64,000 bases of DNA from Microbotryum silenes-acaulis (taxonomy: Eukaryota; Basidiomycota; Microbotryomycetes; Microbotryales; Microbotryaceae): the NCBI GenBank assembly GCA_003665825.1, contig QPFY01000014.1, positions 806,001 to 870,000 of the forward strand, written 5' to 3'. The notes beneath the pieces were generated by a model. It did no database searches. It was given only the letters and a program-made list of their open reading frames with translations, and was not told the DNA's origin. The position numbers and the translations under genes are program-made. How positions within the stretch are numbered: position 1 is the first letter of the stretch; the number at the start of each line of letters is the position of its first letter. Shown here one piece after another: positions 61,196-64,000 of the stretch.

Positions 61196-63316
61196 TCAGA
61201 GCAAGGGAATTAGTCGCTCAATCTCCGAGATGATAGCTTCGTGGGACATCGTCCCGGACGGACCCCACAACTCCCCCAGCACGGCCTCTTCCGCAGCCAC
61301 CTCGACATCATTGAACTGGTTATCGAGACCACAATGGTGTCGCAAGATATCGACCAGTTGCTTGATGTTCGTCCATCGTTGTGCGCAGCCTTTCAAAAGG
61401 GTGTGATACCTGGTGTTCAAGCGAAGCATGTATTTGGCCTCGCAGGCTCTGCGCGCAGATGGTTCGTTCCAGTCCTCCCAGATAATCTGACCCTCTGGCG
61501 TCATGACAAGCTCTTCATTGTTGCCCTGGTTAGGTTCGCGGAACGAAGATTCAATTATGACGTAAAAGAGCGACTCGATGTCGTGCCACCGTTCGTGGAC
61601 GACACCGAGCGGCTGTTGTGGCTGGGCGAGGATCGAGCAGGCGAGGTAGGGCCAGGTGCCCTGTCAGACGTCGTATAGTCCAAAGGTTAGTGCTGGTCAG
61701 AAGCTTCATTCGGAGACACATACAGAGGGGAGGACGCACGGATCGTATTCTGTGGTGCAGCTCGGTGCAAGGCCGATCATGCGGGACGGCGAGGTGATAA
61801 TCAATGAGGGCGCCGACACCGTCGCGGTCGATGACGACGTTACCGTACGAGATATCCCGGTGGATATACCCCAGCTTGTAGAGGTTTCGGTGTCCTGCAT
61901 TGTCGTGGGAATAGGCGTGTCGGCTAGGGAGCGCAAACGCAAGGCCGCCCAGTTGATTCCCGTGCTCACCTTTGACGACTCCAAGTACGGCCTGGGCGAG
62001 TTCCCTGGTCGTGGTCGCCGCGTTGAGGGGCCGATAACACTGTCGGTGGAAGACCACCTCCAGTGCCCGGGGCCCGATACCATCGAAACTTTCATCGTCG
62101 CCGAAGAAGGTCGGAAGCGTGCGGAAGTCGTCCCGGTAGATGCCGGCGCTAAGGCTTAAACCCTCGGTGTCGATACGCGACGCAGCGTGCATCTTGCGAC
62201 GTAGGGCAATCGCATCGTCGAGGCGGGATTGCTCGACCCATGCGACTGTCATAGCGTACTCGGCGGCAGGGGTAGGCGAGGTGTATGACGTGGGGTCGAC
62301 AGGCGCGTGTCTTGCGGTGACGCGAAAAGCGGAAGTTGCGCGACCCAAGCAGCTTCGGCGTCGGAAGAGGAGCTCCTGGATCTCGAGATCTGAGATATCG
62401 CCGAGCTCGGACTCGAAGTCGTGGGCGCGGGGTGGGAGAAACTTGTCCGAGACGACAAAATTGCCGAAACCATCGTCGACCTCGTTCGTCGAGGCCAGCA
62501 TCCCGAGCCCGCTGTCGTCGAGTTCGATGAGGTGTGACAGCACGCGCCGGAGCAGCACGGCTTCCTGACCGCACTTGCGGGCGCTCGTCGTGAACACCCC
62601 ACACGCGTTGACGAGGTAGACTTGAAGTACGTCCCCGCAAAGGGTGACCCCGATCGCGTGGGCGCGGAGTGCGGTCGTGCAGATCATGTGTAGCCGCCTA
62701 AGCACTTGGTCACGCGCTTCTGCGCTCTTCGTGTCGCTCTCTTTCACCTCAATCGCCACTGCAATCTGCGAGTATGCTCGTTGAGGCGACGGGGGCGTGC
62801 CTTTCATCGCCTTTGGGTGCTCTGACTGCGCCCAAACGAACGGAAGATCGGGGGAAGCGGCCACCGCCGCATGCGTCAATATGACGGCGTCGGGGGTCTT
62901 CTCCTGCTCCCCGCGATCGGGCGCCAGCTTAATGTGGCTACCCGAGTTGCCGCATCCGACCAGACGTCGATCACCAGTCTACACCCGGGTGCATCAATGA
63001 TCGGGACACAGTGGTCAGTCATACTCGTGCGGTCGAAGCCAAGCGATAGCACCGGGGCACTCACCACATCCTTGATCGCGTCAGCCATCTCTTTCATCGC
63101 AGCCTCTGTCCCCAGTTTCTTCGTCGGTTCGAGTATCTTGGCCTCGTACTTGGAAGGCGTGTCGAGAAAGTACTTTTCCATCGCTTTGGAAAGTCGAGGT
63201 TTGCCCATATGGGCGAAGAGCTGTTGCTCCCTCGCTTCCGCCGTGGCCGACATCGACACAACGGGACTCGACCTCATCGGACTCGATTGTGTCGGGGTAA
63301 CGTTGAGGTCCGACAT
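61196..63316 (-). CDS. FunK1 fungal-type protein kinase, three exons
   Basis: Exons 63316-62985, 62937-61740 and 61660-61196 join in phase into 664 residues. The N-terminal part (LFAHMGKPRLSKAMEKYFLD, MTDHCVPIIDAPGHIKLAPD, AVILTHAAVAASPDLPFVWA, AVAIEVKESDTKSAEARDQV) is the extension typical of fungal FunK1 proteins. The kinase core shows LYKLGYIHRDISYGNVVI (catalytic loop with HRD and N), GALIDYHLAVP (DYH at the DFG position), SGTWPYLACSIL (GTxPFMA-like) and RWHDIESLFYVIIESSFREP. Stop is at 61196. All three junctions are GT-AG; intron 1 is 47 nt. The domain looks complete, but the DFG-to-DYH change makes activity uncertain. The biological role of FunK1 proteins is largely unknown. It may be functional. 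Confidence 0.85.
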
Positions 63317-64000
63317 GCCTAGTAGGCCTACGGCCTCACGTGCACGACCGGTTCGTCCCGGTCGAGTGCTGTTGAAGTTGAGTGGCCCGCGCGACGAGCT
63401 GGGCAGTTGGGTCGTGGCGGCTTGGGCGGGGGTCGCAAGAGCAGACGTGCCAACCGACGGGCCTGGCGCGCGGTTTCTGACTCGCAGGCTTCTTCGGAGC
63501 GCGGGCCCCGGCGACGCCTCGCCTGAGACGGCTTGGCCCGAGCGCCGGGCGTCCCGACTTTTTTTTTTGTTTTTTTTGTTTTTTTTTTTAGATCCCGACT
63601 AGGCACTGCAATTGCCATCGGTTCCAGTCCATGGGTCAATGTTGGGTCAACACTGAGCAGCCAGACCACGCGGAACGAACAGTAGGAGGGCATTCTGACT
63701 CACTGTTGATGTCGAGTGTCGATCCACTTGGAGCTCTGAGATCCACACACGGACGAAGAATGTGGATGGACCTCGGATGGGGGAGCGCGAAGATGTACTG
63801 CAGTGGCTGGTCAAAGGAAGGGGCGGCTAGTGACCAGCCCCCACTGCCCCGTGACCCATCACGCCCAGGGCCTTCACAGTGAGTTGGCCACAGTGAGTTG
63901 GCCCATAATAGACCGAGCTTGGCCTTGTTTTGACTCGTATGACTGACGACACTGGCCCACGCCCGAATTGGGGCCGTTGCAGTGAACGCCGCCGACACTA
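63317..64000. other. Upstream region of FunK1 gene and right edge
   Basis: It contains interrupted T-runs (about 63560-63590). A direct repeat CAGTGAGTTGGCC stands twice in a row near 63877-63903. Only anonymous ORFs are present (63328-63693 and 63636-63998, minus). The FunK1 promoter should lie in the first few hundred bases. Confidence 0.4.

Noticed and set aside
63300..63380. A GGTTCGTCCCG motif resembling a tRNA B box
   Set aside because: No matching A box or cloverleaf can be drawn around it; no tRNA gene was found anywhere in the window.

Overview
The window looks like nuclear DNA of a basidiomycete yeast, probably of the Pucciniomycotina/Microbotryomycetes type. Genes are dense and cut by many short introns (about 35-115 nt, GT-AG, CTRAY-like branch sites). 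Fungus-specific families are present: PalC, ERG6, FunK1 kinases, a Ty1/copia element and Helitron relics. The lineage is an inference from gene content and style, not from a marker gene.

Left part (1-10,006): an unrecognised ORF runs off the edge, followed by THG1 (tRNA-His guanylyltransferase) and a tiny spliced CENP-X/MHF2 gene on the minus strand. PalC (pH-signalling BRO1-domain protein) is divergent from CENP-X, and an FAD monooxygenase follows. Next comes an intact copia retrotransposon (10,012-15,033) with identical 215-bp LTRs and a 5-bp target duplication. It sits beside an older gag relic and an array of CACRTGAT-type repeats.

Middle part (17,300-44,100): a housekeeping block. It contains a small secreted cysteine-rich protein, GPI8, an HCNGP/SAP30BP-like factor, a large MFS transporter, guanylate kinase, mitochondrial bL21m, a serine/threonine-rich single-pass membrane protein, PET117, ERG6, a mitochondrial TFB/Mtf1-like methyltransferase, an Arc1/AIMP1-like tRNA-binding cofactor, a PAP2 lipid phosphatase and a CID (RNA polymerase II CTD-interacting) protein. 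Several are mitochondrial (bL21m, PET117, mtTFB), but they show no operon-like logic. Neighbouring genes share short intergenic promoters.

Right part (44,100-64,000): an accessory, repeat-rich region. It holds a 784-residue kinase-like gene with a long N-terminal extension, a partial copy of its first exon fused to an inverted Helitron helicase fragment, a second helicase relic, 182-bp and about 150-165-bp tandem arrays, more than 6 kb of CTCGA-rich degenerate repeats, a Helitron Rep relic with a possible 3' terminus, and a complete FunK1 kinase gene. The pairing of two divergent FunK1-type kinases with Helitron debris and exon copies is the most unusual feature. It looks like an expanding kinase family moved or shuffled by rolling-circle elements. 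All gene models are hand-spliced from sequence alone.
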